Assembly: GCA_035263705.1 (NCBI GenBank)
Contig: DATFRA010000390.1
Coordinates: 1 to 22,177, forward strand
From: DASZHJ01 sp035263705
Lineage (GTDB): Bacteria; Pseudomonadota; Alphaproteobacteria; ATCC43930; CGMCC-115725
DNA length: 22,177 nucleotides
Direction of reading: 5' to 3'
Shown: piece after piece, positions 7,880-14,543 of the stretch
Layout: every line of letters starts with the position of its first letter
Position numbering within the stretch: the stretch's first letter is position 1
The notes under the pieces: generated by a model
Told to the model about the DNA's origin: nothing
Databases searched by the model: none
The model's input: only the letters and a program-made list of their open reading frames with translations
Position numbers and translations under genes: made by a program

Positions 7880-8458
7880 GAACATGGGCCCATGGCGGTC
7901 TCAACCGACACCAAGACGGCGATCGAGCAGGCGGCGTTACGGCTGTTCGTCGAGCGCGGCATCGCGGAGACCTCGATCAGGGAGGTGGCGCGCGCGGCCA
8001 GGGTCTCTCAGGGCGCCATGTACAATCACTACGTCAGCAAGGACGAGCTCGCCTGGCAGCTCTTCGCGAAGAACTTCTCCGAGATCGGCCACGCACTCCG
8101 GCACCGCGCCCAGGAGCACCGCGATCTGGAGGGGCAATTCCGAGCCATGGTGCACTACGTTTTCAAGCGGTTCGAGGAGGATTGGCTCCTGGTCACCTAT
8201 GTATTTTCCGCCCGACACCATCATCTGCGGCGCGTCAACCGCAAGATGGGCAATCCATACGTGGCTTTCCGGAACGTGATCTCGCGCGCGATGAAGCGGC
8301 GCCAGATTCCCCGGCAGGACCTCGACCTCGCGGCATCCCTTGTGACCGGCGCCATCATCCAAGTCATCGACACGCGCATACTCGGCCGCATTGCCGGCGA
8401 TCTGCCCGAGCAGGCAGACCGGGTGGCGCGCGCTCTGGTAGGATTGCTCGGAGCCTGA
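7865..8458 (+). CDS. TetR/AcrR family transcriptional regulator
   Basis: One-component repressor of the TetR family: an N-terminal DNA-binding helix-turn-helix and a helical ligand-binding C-terminal domain that releases DNA on effector binding. The HTH is clear at about residues 36-58 (TSIREVARAARVSQGAMYNHYVSKDEL). Length is 197 residues from ATG 7865, or 188 from ATG 7892. ATG 7865 has GGAG at 7852-7855, 9 bases upstream, but lies inside the palindrome. ATG 7892 lacks a clear ribosome site but leaves a normal 10-residue lead-in to helix 1. Palindromes at its own start and just after its stop indicate autoregulation and control of the downstream lipid genes. The effector is unknown; an acyl-CoA or lipid is plausible given both neighbours. 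Confidence 0.92.
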   Translation: MNVHLEHGPMAVSTDTKTAIEQAALRLFVERGIAETSIREVARAARVSQGAMYNHYVSKDELAWQLFAKNFSEIGHALRHRAQEHRDLEGQFRAMVHYVFKRFEEDWLLVTYVFSARHHHLRRVNRKMGNPYVAFRNVISRAMKRRQIPRQDLDLAASLVTGAIIQVIDTRILGRIAGDLPEQADRVARALVGLLGA

Positions 8459-8487
8459 CCCGTGTAGCACTTCATTTTCTCTGGATA

Positions 8488-8505
8488 TGAATGAATGTTC
8501 ATTCA
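8488..8505. promoter_or_regulatory. TetR operator 2 (TGAATGAATGTTCATTCA)
   Basis: An 18-bp palindrome with perfect 8-base arms around TG, almost the same as the site at 7862-7879. It lies 30 bases after the tetR stop and 20 bases before the start of the next gene, so a bound repressor would block transcription of the four-gene unit that follows. The in-frame ATG codons within it (8487, 8491) are not the likely gene start. Confidence 0.8.
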
Positions 8506-8525
8506 ACGAGGCAGGGAGGAAGAAG

Positions 8526-8972
8526 ATGCCGACACCCATCGACAATCTGCGCGAAGTCGCCCGCCGCTGCAGCGCCGGGGAGCCGTTGCCGGCAGGCCTG
8601 TCGGCCTGGCTGGGCCAGTCGCTCGGTGAGTTCCTTTCGCGCCGGCAACGCAGCATCGAGGACGCGCTGGGTCTGGTCTGGCCGCGTGGCGGCGTACCGT
8701 GGTGGCTCGAGGAGGCGATGCGCAAACGCGACGCTGCCCTCCGGGAGTTGGCGCAGCGATTCTATTGCGGGCAAGCCGTATCGCGCCAAGCCTCCGCGAT
8801 TTACCGCGCGGCGCTTCGCTACGCCGGGTCGCGCTGGCGCCGCGATCGCGCAGCCAACGAGCTGCCACCGGAGCACAGCGGGACGCCCTACGAATGGCTC
8901 TGGCACGCATTCAAATCCGGAGCCGCGATGCCGATCGGCGATCGCCAGCTCCGCCACATCCTGATGCGCTGA
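8526..8972 (+). CDS. Hypothetical protein, first gene of the TetR-flanked lipid unit
   Basis: I do not recognise this protein. ATG 8526 has a strong Shine-Dalgarno GGGAGGA at 8514-8520, 5 bases upstream, and gives 148 residues. The frame also opens at 8487 within the operator, but that start has no ribosome site. The product is soluble, predicted helical and strongly basic, with no signal peptide and no membrane segment. Its middle is rich in Arg, Trp and Ala (for example PWWLEEAMRKRDAALRELA and AALRYAGSRWRRDR). It has one Cys in FYCGQA and no metal-binding cluster. It is the gene immediately behind operator 2 and is followed after 34 bases by the phosphatidyltransferase gene. A role in the lipid pathway or its control is possible but is only context inference. 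Confidence 0.75.
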   Translation: MPTPIDNLREVARRCSAGEPLPAGLSAWLGQSLGEFLSRRQRSIEDALGLVWPRGGVPWWLEEAMRKRDAALRELAQRFYCGQAVSRQASAIYRAALRYAGSRWRRDRAANELPPEHSGTPYEWLWHAFKSGAAMPIGDRQLRHILMR

Positions 8973-9006
8973 CGGCGAGTGCGAAACGCCTGCGGCCCGG
9001 AGTGCC

Positions 9007-9615
9007 ATGCTCGATTTACCCGATACGAAGCCAGTCTTGGAGCGCCTGCTCCGCCCGGCGGCGCGCGGGCTCCAGCGACGCGGCGTGCGGCCCAATTGGC
9101 TCACGCTTGGGAGCCTCGCGGCTTCAACCCTCGCCGGCGGGCTTGCGTTGACATTCCCGACGGCGAACTGGCCACTGCTGGCGATCCTCGCGGCGATGCT
9201 GACGCGCCTCGCACTCAATCACCTGGACGGACTCCTTGCCCGCGAGCACGGCATGAAAACGCTCCTGGGCGGATTGCTCAACGAGATCGCGACACCGGCC
9301 GAGGACATGGCGCTTTACCTCCCGTTGGCGGCTCGACCCGGCATGCCCGCGGCTCTCATCGTGGGCGCGGTGATGCTGGGTGTCCTCGTCGAGATCACGG
9401 GCCTATCACCCCTCACCATCGGCCGCACCCGCCGCTTCGACGGACCCATGACCAAGGTGATACGCGGCCTGTGTTTTGGCGCACTCGTGCTCGCGGCCGC
9501 GCTGGGCCTGGCTCCCGGATCCTCGACCCCGGCGGCGCTGGCGATGATCCTGGGTCTGCTCGCGGTCACAGCGTGCAATCGGCTGGGCCGCTCGGTGGCG
9601 GAGGCGCGCTCATGA
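9007..9615 (+). CDS. CDP-alcohol phosphatidyltransferase family protein, YnbA-like, degenerate motif
   Basis: Integral membrane protein of the family that transfers a phosphatidyl group from a CDP-alcohol to an acceptor alcohol. The 202-residue product has about five hydrophobic segments. The family motif DxxDGxxAR-x8-G-xxxDxxxD is readable at 71-96 (NHLDGLLAR, then GGLLNEIAT), but three of its four aspartates are changed: N71, D74 (kept), N92 and T96. The surroundings (RLALN, ILNE-like GLLNE, ALYLPL) resemble what I remember of E. coli YnbA, which also varies in this motif. Either the substrate chemistry differs or it has lost normal catalysis; D100 and E93 lie near. ATG 9007 has GGAG at 8999-9002. 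It is coupled to the next gene by an ATGA overlap. Confidence 0.82.
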   Translation: MLDLPDTKPVLERLLRPAARGLQRRGVRPNWLTLGSLAASTLAGGLALTFPTANWPLLAILAAMLTRLALNHLDGLLAREHGMKTLLGGLLNEIATPAEDMALYLPLAARPGMPAALIVGAVMLGVLVEITGLSPLTIGRTRRFDGPMTKVIRGLCFGALVLAAALGLAPGSSTPAALAMILGLLAVTACNRLGRSVAEARS

Positions 9616-10577
9616 CCGCGGGGATGCTCTCGCCTTCTCTGATCTTTGTTTTGACCGGGATCTTCGGCCTGCTCCTGCTTGCGACCTCGACGGTCGGCGT
9701 GGCCATCGCCGCCGCGCGCGCCTTCAGCAGCCTGGGCTGGGTCACTGCCTTGCCAATCCTTCCGGAACTGAAGGCTCGGCTGCGCACCTGGTGGATCATG
9801 ACCGCCGCCTTCAGCACCTGCTTGATCCTCGGACGCGGCATGTCGCTCGCATTCCTGGCGCTGGTGAGCTTCCTGGTGCTCCGCGAGTACCTGAGCGTGA
9901 CGCCGTTTCGTGCCGGCGACCGCGTGGGTCTCTTCGTGGCCTATGCCATGATCCCCTTGCAGTACGGATGGATCGCTCGTGGCCATGCCGAGGCCGCGGC
10001 GATCGTGCCGATCGCAGCCCTGGCGGCGCTCGGTGCCGTCGTGACTCTGCGTGGAACCGCCCAAGATTTTCTGGCGAGCTCCGCCCTCGTCATCTGGGGC
10101 GTTCTGGTTGCGATCGTTGCGCTCGGGCATCTGGCGCTCATCGTCTCGATACCAGCATCGTTGGGCTACATCGCGGGCGGACCGGGCTTGCTGTTGTTTC
10201 TCGTCTTCGTGTGCCAGATCGGCGACGTCGTGCAGTATATCGCCGGCAAGACTCTTGGCCGGCGCCGGGCCGTCCCTGGACTCAGTCCTAACAAGACTGT
10301 TGCAGGCTACGTCGGCGGCCTCAGCGCGACGGCGCTCGCGGCGGCATTGCTCGCGCCCTACCTCACGCCCATCGGCCACGGCGAGGGCTTCCTCGTCGGC
10401 GGTGCACTCGGGCTCCTCGGCTGCCTCGGCGGGTTGACGATCTCGGCGCTGAAGCGCGATCTCGGGCTCAAGGATATGGGCCGCCTGCTGCCCGGACACG
10501 GCGGCGCCCTTGACCGCGCCGACAGCCTCGTCTTCAGCGCGCCGTTCTTCTACCACTATCTCGTGCTCGCGCACTGA
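9612..10577 (+). CDS. Phosphatidate cytidylyltransferase (CdsA/YnbB-like)
   Basis: Membrane enzyme that makes CDP-diacylglycerol from CTP and phosphatidic acid, the activated donor for CDP-alcohol phosphatidyltransferases. The 321-residue product has roughly eight membrane segments. It carries the full CdsA signature at the C-terminus (residues 278-304): SALKR, then KD, then PGHGGALDRAD. All key charged residues are present, so it looks catalytically intact, unlike its upstream neighbour. The start ATG 9612 overlaps the previous stop (ATGA) and has GGAGG at 9600-9604, 7 bases upstream. The frame is open far upstream to 8979, but that part is the shadow of the phosphatidyltransferase gene. Its pairing with a YnbA-type protein recalls the E. 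coli ynbAB arrangement. It is probably a second, dedicated cdsA-type gene besides a housekeeping copy elsewhere. Confidence 0.9.
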   Translation: MTAGMLSPSLIFVLTGIFGLLLLATSTVGVAIAAARAFSSLGWVTALPILPELKARLRTWWIMTAAFSTCLILGRGMSLAFLALVSFLVLREYLSVTPFRAGDRVGLFVAYAMIPLQYGWIARGHAEAAAIVPIAALAALGAVVTLRGTAQDFLASSALVIWGVLVAIVALGHLALIVSIPASLGYIAGGPGLLLFLVFVCQIGDVVQYIAGKTLGRRRAVPGLSPNKTVAGYVGGLSATALAAALLAPYLTPIGHGEGFLVGGALGLLGCLGGLTISALKRDLGLKDMGRLLPGHGGALDRADSLVFSAPFFYHYLVLAH

Positions 10578-10586
10578 GGCGACGCC

Positions 10587-11210
10587 ATGCGAGATCTCTT
10601 GCGCACATGGTGTCATCGGGTCGTGATCCGGCCCCTGATGCGCGGCGCGTGTGGACTGCGGGTGAGCCACGGCGAGCGGTTGCCGAGGACTGGACCGGCG
10701 ATCCTCGTCGCGAACCACAACAGCCACTTCGACACGCTGGCGCTCTTCGCGCTGTTCTCACCACGCGAGGCAGCAACCCTCCGCGCGGTGGTGGCGCGAG
10801 ATTATTTCCGCGTTGGGTCGCTCATAGGGTGGATCGCTCGCCGGATCTTCGGCGCCATCACCGCCGATCGCGCCTGGCGGCCGGCGGCGGGTGACCCTCT
10901 CGCGGGCTGCTCGAGGGTGCTCGATGCCGGCGAAATCCTGATCCTCTATCCCGAAGGGACGCGCGGAATGCCTGGCGTCATGAGCGAGCTCAAAGCCGGC
11001 GTCGCATACCTCGCCCGCCGCTACCCGAAGGTACCCGTCGTTCCCGTCACGTTGAGCGGTGTCGAGCGGATCCTGCCGAAGGGCGCGGTGGTGCCGCTAC
11101 CGCTCACGGTCGCGGCGCATGTCGGCGTACCGCGGTACTGGAGCGGAGGCGACTGCCGCGATTTCATGGCCGAGCTGCGCGTCGCGTTCGCGGGCGCCTC
11201 CGAAGCGTAA
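10587..11210 (+). CDS. Lysophospholipid acyltransferase (PlsC/LPLAT family)
   Basis: Acyltransferase of the 1-acyl-glycerol-3-phosphate acyltransferase family, transferring an acyl chain to a lysophospholipid at the inner membrane. The 207-residue product has the catalytic HX4D motif (H44-NSHF-D49, preceded by VAN) and the substrate-binding motif YPEGTRG at 121-127. A PVVPVTLSG-type block follows near 150. ATG 10587 lies 9 bases after the cytidylyltransferase stop, with GAGG at 10576-10579 at 7 bases spacing, so it is the last gene of the lipid operon. In order, PlsC would make phosphatidate, CdsA would activate it, and the YnbA-like protein would use or bind the CDP-lipid. Its stop lies 8 bases from the stop of the convergent iron-transporter gene, with no terminator between. 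Confidence 0.92.
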   Translation: MRDLLRTWCHRVVIRPLMRGACGLRVSHGERLPRTGPAILVANHNSHFDTLALFALFSPREAATLRAVVARDYFRVGSLIGWIARRIFGAITADRAWRPAAGDPLAGCSRVLDAGEILILYPEGTRGMPGVMSELKAGVAYLARRYPKVPVVPVTLSGVERILPKGAVVPLPLTVAAHVGVPRYWSGGDCRDFMAELRVAFAGASEA

Positions 11211-11218
11211 CGCGGTAG

Positions 11219-12358
11219 CTAGCCGCCGAGGCTCACGCCCACGAGCTTGCCGATCATGAAGGTGATACCGGCGGCGCCGTAGCCGATGACGAGCTGGCGG
11301 AGCGCCGAGAAGGCAGCGCCGCGCCCGGTAAAGACCGATGTAGCGACGCCGATCACCGCGAGCGCCAGGCCCGCGAGGGCGAGGCTCGCCACGACCGCTC
11401 CGAGACCGCCTAGGAAGAAGAACGGCAGTACCGGGAAGATCGCGCCCGCCGCGAAGAGGCCGAAGGAGGTACCGGCGGCAACGTAGGGCGAGCCGCCGAG
11501 CTCCTCGGGATCGAGGCCCAGCTCCTCGCGCACCAGCGTGTCGAGCGCGGACTTGCGGTCGCCCAAGAGCCGCTTGGCGAGGGCGCGCGCCTCGTCCCGG
11601 CCGAGGCCCTTTGCCTGGTAGATGAGCGCCAGCTCCTCCTGCTCCTCGGCGGGGTTCCGCTCGAGCTCCTGCGCCTCGGTCTTCACTTGGCTCTCGAAGA
11701 GCTCGCGCGAGTTCGTGACGGAGAGCCACTCGCCCATGGCCATCGAGGCCGCACCCGCGACCAGCCCCGCGAGCCCCGTCAGCAGGACCGTATGCTCGGC
11801 GACCGCGGCGCCGACCACGCCCATCACCAGGCTCAGGTTGGAGACCAGCCCATCGTTTGCGCCCAGGACCGCCGCACGGAGCGCATTGCCGCCGACGCTG
11901 CGATGTCGGCCCTCGAGCCTCGCCAGCGTCGGGCCGACGGCGCCGCCTCGGGGAGCTTGCTCGATGACGGCCTGGATCACGCGCGAGTGCGAGCGCTCTG
12001 CGCTGGGGAGTCCGCTCGAGGCAGCCTCCGGCTGGGTATCGTAGCGCGTAACGTCGGCCCGCTCGAGGCTCGCAACCGTCGGCAGCACGAAGGTCGGGCC
12101 GAACCAGTGCGCGAGCCGGATCAGCAGCCGCGTGCGCCAGCCCGCCCGCAACACCGGGAGGCGCGCGCCCACCTGCGCCAGCTCCTTGCGCCAGAACTCC
12201 GCGTGTGCCTCTTCCACCGCAGCGAGTCGGCGATAGACCTCTGCGACCTGAGGATTCTCCTCGGCGTCCGCCAGAGCCCTGTAGAGCGCAGCGCTGTCGA
12301 CCTCGCCCTGCAGGTTGGAGCGGTATCGCTCGCCGGCTTGGGCTTTGGTTTCCGTCAT
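11219..12358 (-). CDS. Ferritin-like/VIT1 fusion membrane iron transporter (Er-VIT1, MbfA-like)
   Basis: Fusion of an N-terminal ferritin-like (rubrerythrin-type) domain with a CCC1/VIT1 metal transporter. Such Er-VIT1 proteins include MbfA of Bradyrhizobium and Agrobacterium, which export iron from the cytoplasm and protect against iron overload. The 379-residue product has diiron-ligand candidates E19, E49-x-x-H52 and E121-x-x-H124. A VIT1 part follows at about 155-379, with GANDGLVSNLSLVMGV (167-182), SMAMGEWLSV and a glutamate-rich cytosolic loop (219-243). Four or five membrane helices are visible. The start is ATG 12358, with GGAG at 12368-12365, 6 bases upstream. The frame runs open to 12577 but crosses into the divergent SDR gene. 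I see no Irr-type iron-control element in the 73-bp divergent promoter. Metal may be iron or manganese. Confidence 0.9.
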   Translation of the reverse strand: MTETKAQAGERYRSNLQGEVDSAALYRALADAEENPQVAEVYRRLAAVEEAHAEFWRKELAQVGARLPVLRAGWRTRLLIRLAHWFGPTFVLPTVASLERADVTRYDTQPEAASSGLPSAERSHSRVIQAVIEQAPRGGAVGPTLARLEGRHRSVGGNALRAAVLGANDGLVSNLSLVMGVVGAAVAEHTVLLTGLAGLVAGAASMAMGEWLSVTNSRELFESQVKTEAQELERNPAEEQEELALIYQAKGLGRDEARALAKRLLGDRKSALDTLVREELGLDPEELGGSPYVAAGTSFGLFAAGAIFPVLPFFFLGGLGAVVASLALAGLALAVIGVATSVFTGRGAAFSALRQLVIGYGAAGITFMIGKLVGVSLGG

Positions 12359-12382
12359 CAGCGGCTCCAGATCGTTCGCGCA

Positions 12383-12388
12383 AGTATA
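12383..12388 (-). promoter_or_regulatory. Likely -10 element (TATACT) of the iron transporter gene
   Basis: On the minus strand TATACT lies about 25 bases upstream of ATG 12358, giving a short leader that contains the GGAG ribosome site. The -35 side is weak (ATGCCG at 17 bases spacing). It sits in the 73-bp region shared with the divergent SDR gene. Confidence 0.4.
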
Positions 12389-12431
12389 GCCTCCCCTTGC
12401 GGGCACGGCATTTCCCCGCGAGGATCGCCGC

Positions 12432-13190
12432 ATGAAGCTCAAGGAAAAGATCGCCATCGTCACCGGCGGCGCCAGCGGCATCGGCGCCGCCATTGCCCAG
12501 CGTTTCGCCACCGAGGGTGCCGAAACCATCGCCGCCGATCTCGCCTGCACCGCAGGGGGCCTGGCACTCACCGCCACGCCGCGGCTTCATCGCCACAAGC
12601 TCGATGTCGGCGATATTCGGAGCGTCGGTGGGCTGGTCGAGGTTGTGCTCGCGCGGTTCGAGCGCATCGATGTGCTCGTGAACTGCGCCGGCATCGGCGC
12701 CAACAAGCCGTTCCTGGAGACCTCGGTCGAGCTCTTCGACCGCATCCTGGCGGTGAACCTTCGCGGTACCTTCCTGATGAGCCAGGCAGTGGCGCGCACG
12801 ATGACCAAGGCCGGCGGCAGCATCATCAATATCGGCTCGATCTCCGGGCTGCGCGGCAACCTCGGCCGCGCTGCCTACGGCGCTTCCAAGGGCGGGCTCG
12901 TCACCTTGAGCGAAGTGATGGCGGTCGAGCTCGCTCCCCGAGGGATCCGCGTGAACGTGATCGCGCCGGGCCCGATCGAGACGCCGCTCGTGGAGGCGAT
13001 GCTCTCGCCGGCGGAGCGGGCGATCTGGACGCAGCAGCTTCCGCTGCGCCGCTACGGTACCGTGACGGAGGTCGCAGCTGCGGCGCTTTTCCTCGCCAGC
13101 GACGATGCATCCTACGTCACGGGCCATGTCCTCGCGGTCGATGGCGGCTTCCTCGCGGGCGGCGTGATTCAGGCTCCGGCGCAAAATTGA
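12432..13190 (+). CDS. SDR family NAD(P)-dependent oxidoreductase
   Basis: Classical short-chain dehydrogenase/reductase that oxidises an alcohol or reduces a ketone with NAD(P)(H). The 252-residue product has the Rossmann motif TGGASGIG (11-18), the NCAG motif (84-87) and a complete catalytic tetrad: N109, S136, Y149 and K153. VNVIAPGPIETPL and the C-terminal VTGHVLAVDGGF are family hallmarks. An acidic residue, D36, after the second strand favours NAD over NADP. ATG 12432 has GAGGA at 12420-12424, 7 bases upstream. It is transcribed away from the iron transporter gene and is alone on its transcript as far as can be seen. The substrate is unknown; 3-oxoacyl-ACP reductase-like and sugar or glucose dehydrogenase-like members look alike at this level. 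Confidence 0.93.
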   Translation: MKLKEKIAIVTGGASGIGAAIAQRFATEGAETIAADLACTAGGLALTATPRLHRHKLDVGDIRSVGGLVEVVLARFERIDVLVNCAGIGANKPFLETSVELFDRILAVNLRGTFLMSQAVARTMTKAGGSIINIGSISGLRGNLGRAAYGASKGGLVTLSEVMAVELAPRGIRVNVIAPGPIETPLVEAMLSPAERAIWTQQLPLRRYGTVTEVAAAALFLASDDASYVTGHVLAVDGGFLAGGVIQAPAQN

Positions 13191-13283
13191 CCGGGCCGCG
13201 CCCTAGATTCGCCGCAAAACTCACCGAAAGTTCCCACTGAAGGTAAGCCGCGCCCGCGTGCGGCACCACGGATCAGAGGTTGC

Positions 13284-13886
13284 ATGATGCGCAGCTCGGC
13301 GAGAGTCGCCGTGTTGGTGGGTTTGCTTTGCCTCGGGGCGGCCGGGACGCAGAGCGCCACACCTCCGTTACGCCAAGTCACGCAGGTCGTGACCGGTGCC
13401 CTCGAGCAGACCCGCTACACCCACCTCTACGATCCCGCCTACGTGCAGCTCGCCTATCCCGGCGGGGATCCGCCGCCCGATCGCGGCGTTTGCTCGGACG
13501 TGGTAGTGCGTGCCTTCCGCCGCGCGGGCGTCGACCTCCAGAAGGAGGTCCACGAGGACATGGCGCGAAACTTCGCCGCCTATCCCAGGCAATGGCACCT
13601 GCGCGCACCCGATCCGAACATCGACCACCGCCGCGTCCCCAATCTCATGACGTATTTCACGCGGAAGGGAAAATCGCTGCCGGTCACCAAGAGGGCCGAG
13701 GACTACATGCCCGGGGACGTCGTCGCCTGGGACCTCGGCACCGGCCAGCTGCACATCGGCGTGGTGACCGACAGCCGCGCGCCCGACACCCGCGATTACG
13801 AGATCGTGCACAACATCGGCGCCGGCGCTCGGCTCGAGGACGTCCTGTTCTCCTGGACCATCATCGGCCACTACCGTTACTTCTGA
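13284..13886 (+). CDS. DUF1287 domain-containing secreted protein (NlpC/P60-like fold)
   Basis: Member of the DUF1287 family of exported bacterial proteins, thought from fold similarity to be related to NlpC/P60-type cysteine hydrolases; no activity is established. The 200-residue product begins with a Sec-type signal peptide (about 1-25, cleavage near TQSA). Family landmarks are YPGGDPPPDRGVCSDVV with a candidate catalytic C70, VHEDM, PDPNIDHRRVPNL (110-121), PGDVVAWDL and LHIGVV with candidate H157. A further histidine is H176 in IVHNIG. Of two adjacent ATG codons (13284 and 13287), the second has better spacing (7 bases) from AGAGG at 13275-13279. Its last 10 bases overlap the end of the convergent VOC gene. 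Confidence 0.9.
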   Translation: MMRSSARVAVLVGLLCLGAAGTQSATPPLRQVTQVVTGALEQTRYTHLYDPAYVQLAYPGGDPPPDRGVCSDVVVRAFRRAGVDLQKEVHEDMARNFAAYPRQWHLRAPDPNIDHRRVPNLMTYFTRKGKSLPVTKRAEDYMPGDVVAWDLGTGQLHIGVVTDSRAPDTRDYEIVHNIGAGARLEDVLFSWTIIGHYRYF

Positions 13887-14455
13887 GCCTTCACCAGTCC
13901 CGGATTCATCAGCGTCGTATCCTGGCCGCGCACGGGGTCCGTGATGGCCTGCTCGAGGCTGTGCGCCCATTTCCACTCGGTCGAGGGCCGCGATTGACCG
14001 TCGCTGCCGACCTGGTCCAAGCCCCAATAGATCTCAAGCCGGTGACCGTCGGGATCGCGGAACTCGACCGCGATCTGGCAGCCCGCGCGGCGGCGCCCCT
14101 CGAAGTCGATCGGCACTTTCTTGGCCCGCAGGAAGTCGCGGGCGCGCACCACCTCGTCGAGGGTCCCGACCTCGAAGGCCATGTGGTTGAGCTCCATGTT
14201 CGGCGAATGGCCGGGCATGATGCCGACCAGAGCAACGCCGTGGTGGTCGGGGTTGCAGCGCATGAACACCATGCCGCCCGGTACCATTCCGTCTGGATAG
14301 ACGTCCGAGACCTGGAAGCCCAGGATCTCAGAATAGAAACGCACCGAGCGCCGCATGTCGCTCACGTTGAGGACGACATGACCGATCTTGCTGATGCGGA
14401 AGGGCAGGCCCTGCGGGCGCTTCAGCTGCTTCATCTCGTCGGGATCGAACGGCAT
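13877..14455 (-). CDS. VOC family protein (glyoxalase/extradiol dioxygenase-like)
   Basis: Vicinal-oxygen-chelate fold enzyme, probably metal dependent. The 192-residue product has one visible pair of beta-alpha-beta-beta-beta modules with the metal triad H26 (in IGHVVLNV), H91 (in LNHMAFEV) and E141 (in PDGHRLEIYW). That 2-His-1-Glu arrangement is the one used by type I extradiol dioxygenases such as BphC. The DPDGHRLEIYWG stretch and FYSEILGFQV are also typical. A ring-cleaving role is possible, but many single-unit relatives have other functions. I place the start at ATG 14455, with GAGGAG at 14466-14461, 5 bases upstream; the open frame to 14488 lacks support. It lies downstream of galE on the same strand after 88 bases, within which a hairpin covers the ribosome site. 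Confidence 0.85.
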   Translation of the reverse strand: MPFDPDEMKQLKRPQGLPFRISKIGHVVLNVSDMRRSVRFYSEILGFQVSDVYPDGMVPGGMVFMRCNPDHHGVALVGIMPGHSPNMELNHMAFEVGTLDEVVRARDFLRAKKVPIDFEGRRRAGCQIAVEFRDPDGHRLEIYWGLDQVGSDGQSRPSTEWKWAHSLEQAITDPVRGQDTTLMNPGLVKAQK

Positions 14456-14462
14456 GGCGGCT

Positions 14463-14482
14463 CCTCGCGCGGTCTCGCGAGG
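14463..14482 (-). repeat. Inverted repeat covering the VOC gene ribosome-binding site
   Basis: Seven-base arms CCTCGCG (14463-14469) and CGCGAGG (14476-14482) around a 6-base loop. On the minus-strand transcript the second arm contains GAGG of the Shine-Dalgarno GAGGAG, so folding would partly hide the ribosome site of the VOC gene. A regulatory role is speculative. Confidence 0.4.
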
Positions 14483-14543
14483 CGACAAGGTAGCGGAGAT
14501 CGAGGCTCAAAGTCAGCCCCGACTCTGCGACTCGCGCCTGCCG

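Noticed and set aside
8487..8525. Earlier start codons for the unknown protein inside operator 2
   Set aside because: ATG 8487 has no ribosome site and lies within the palindrome, while ATG 8526 has GGGAGGA at ideal spacing.
8979..9611. N-terminal extension of the CdsA frame
   Set aside because: The frame is open, but the segment is Arg/Pro-rich and overlaps the phosphatidyltransferase gene; ATG 9612 with GGAGG fits the family start.
11097..13184. Minus-strand ORF of 695 residues spanning the VIT1 and SDR genes
   Set aside because: It runs across the divergent promoter and out of frame through a well-supported gene, and shows no domain of its own.
13241..13262. GC-rich inverted repeat before the DUF1287 gene as a terminator of the SDR gene
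   Set aside because: Only about five base pairs with an eight-base loop and no T-run; not distinguishable from background GC content.
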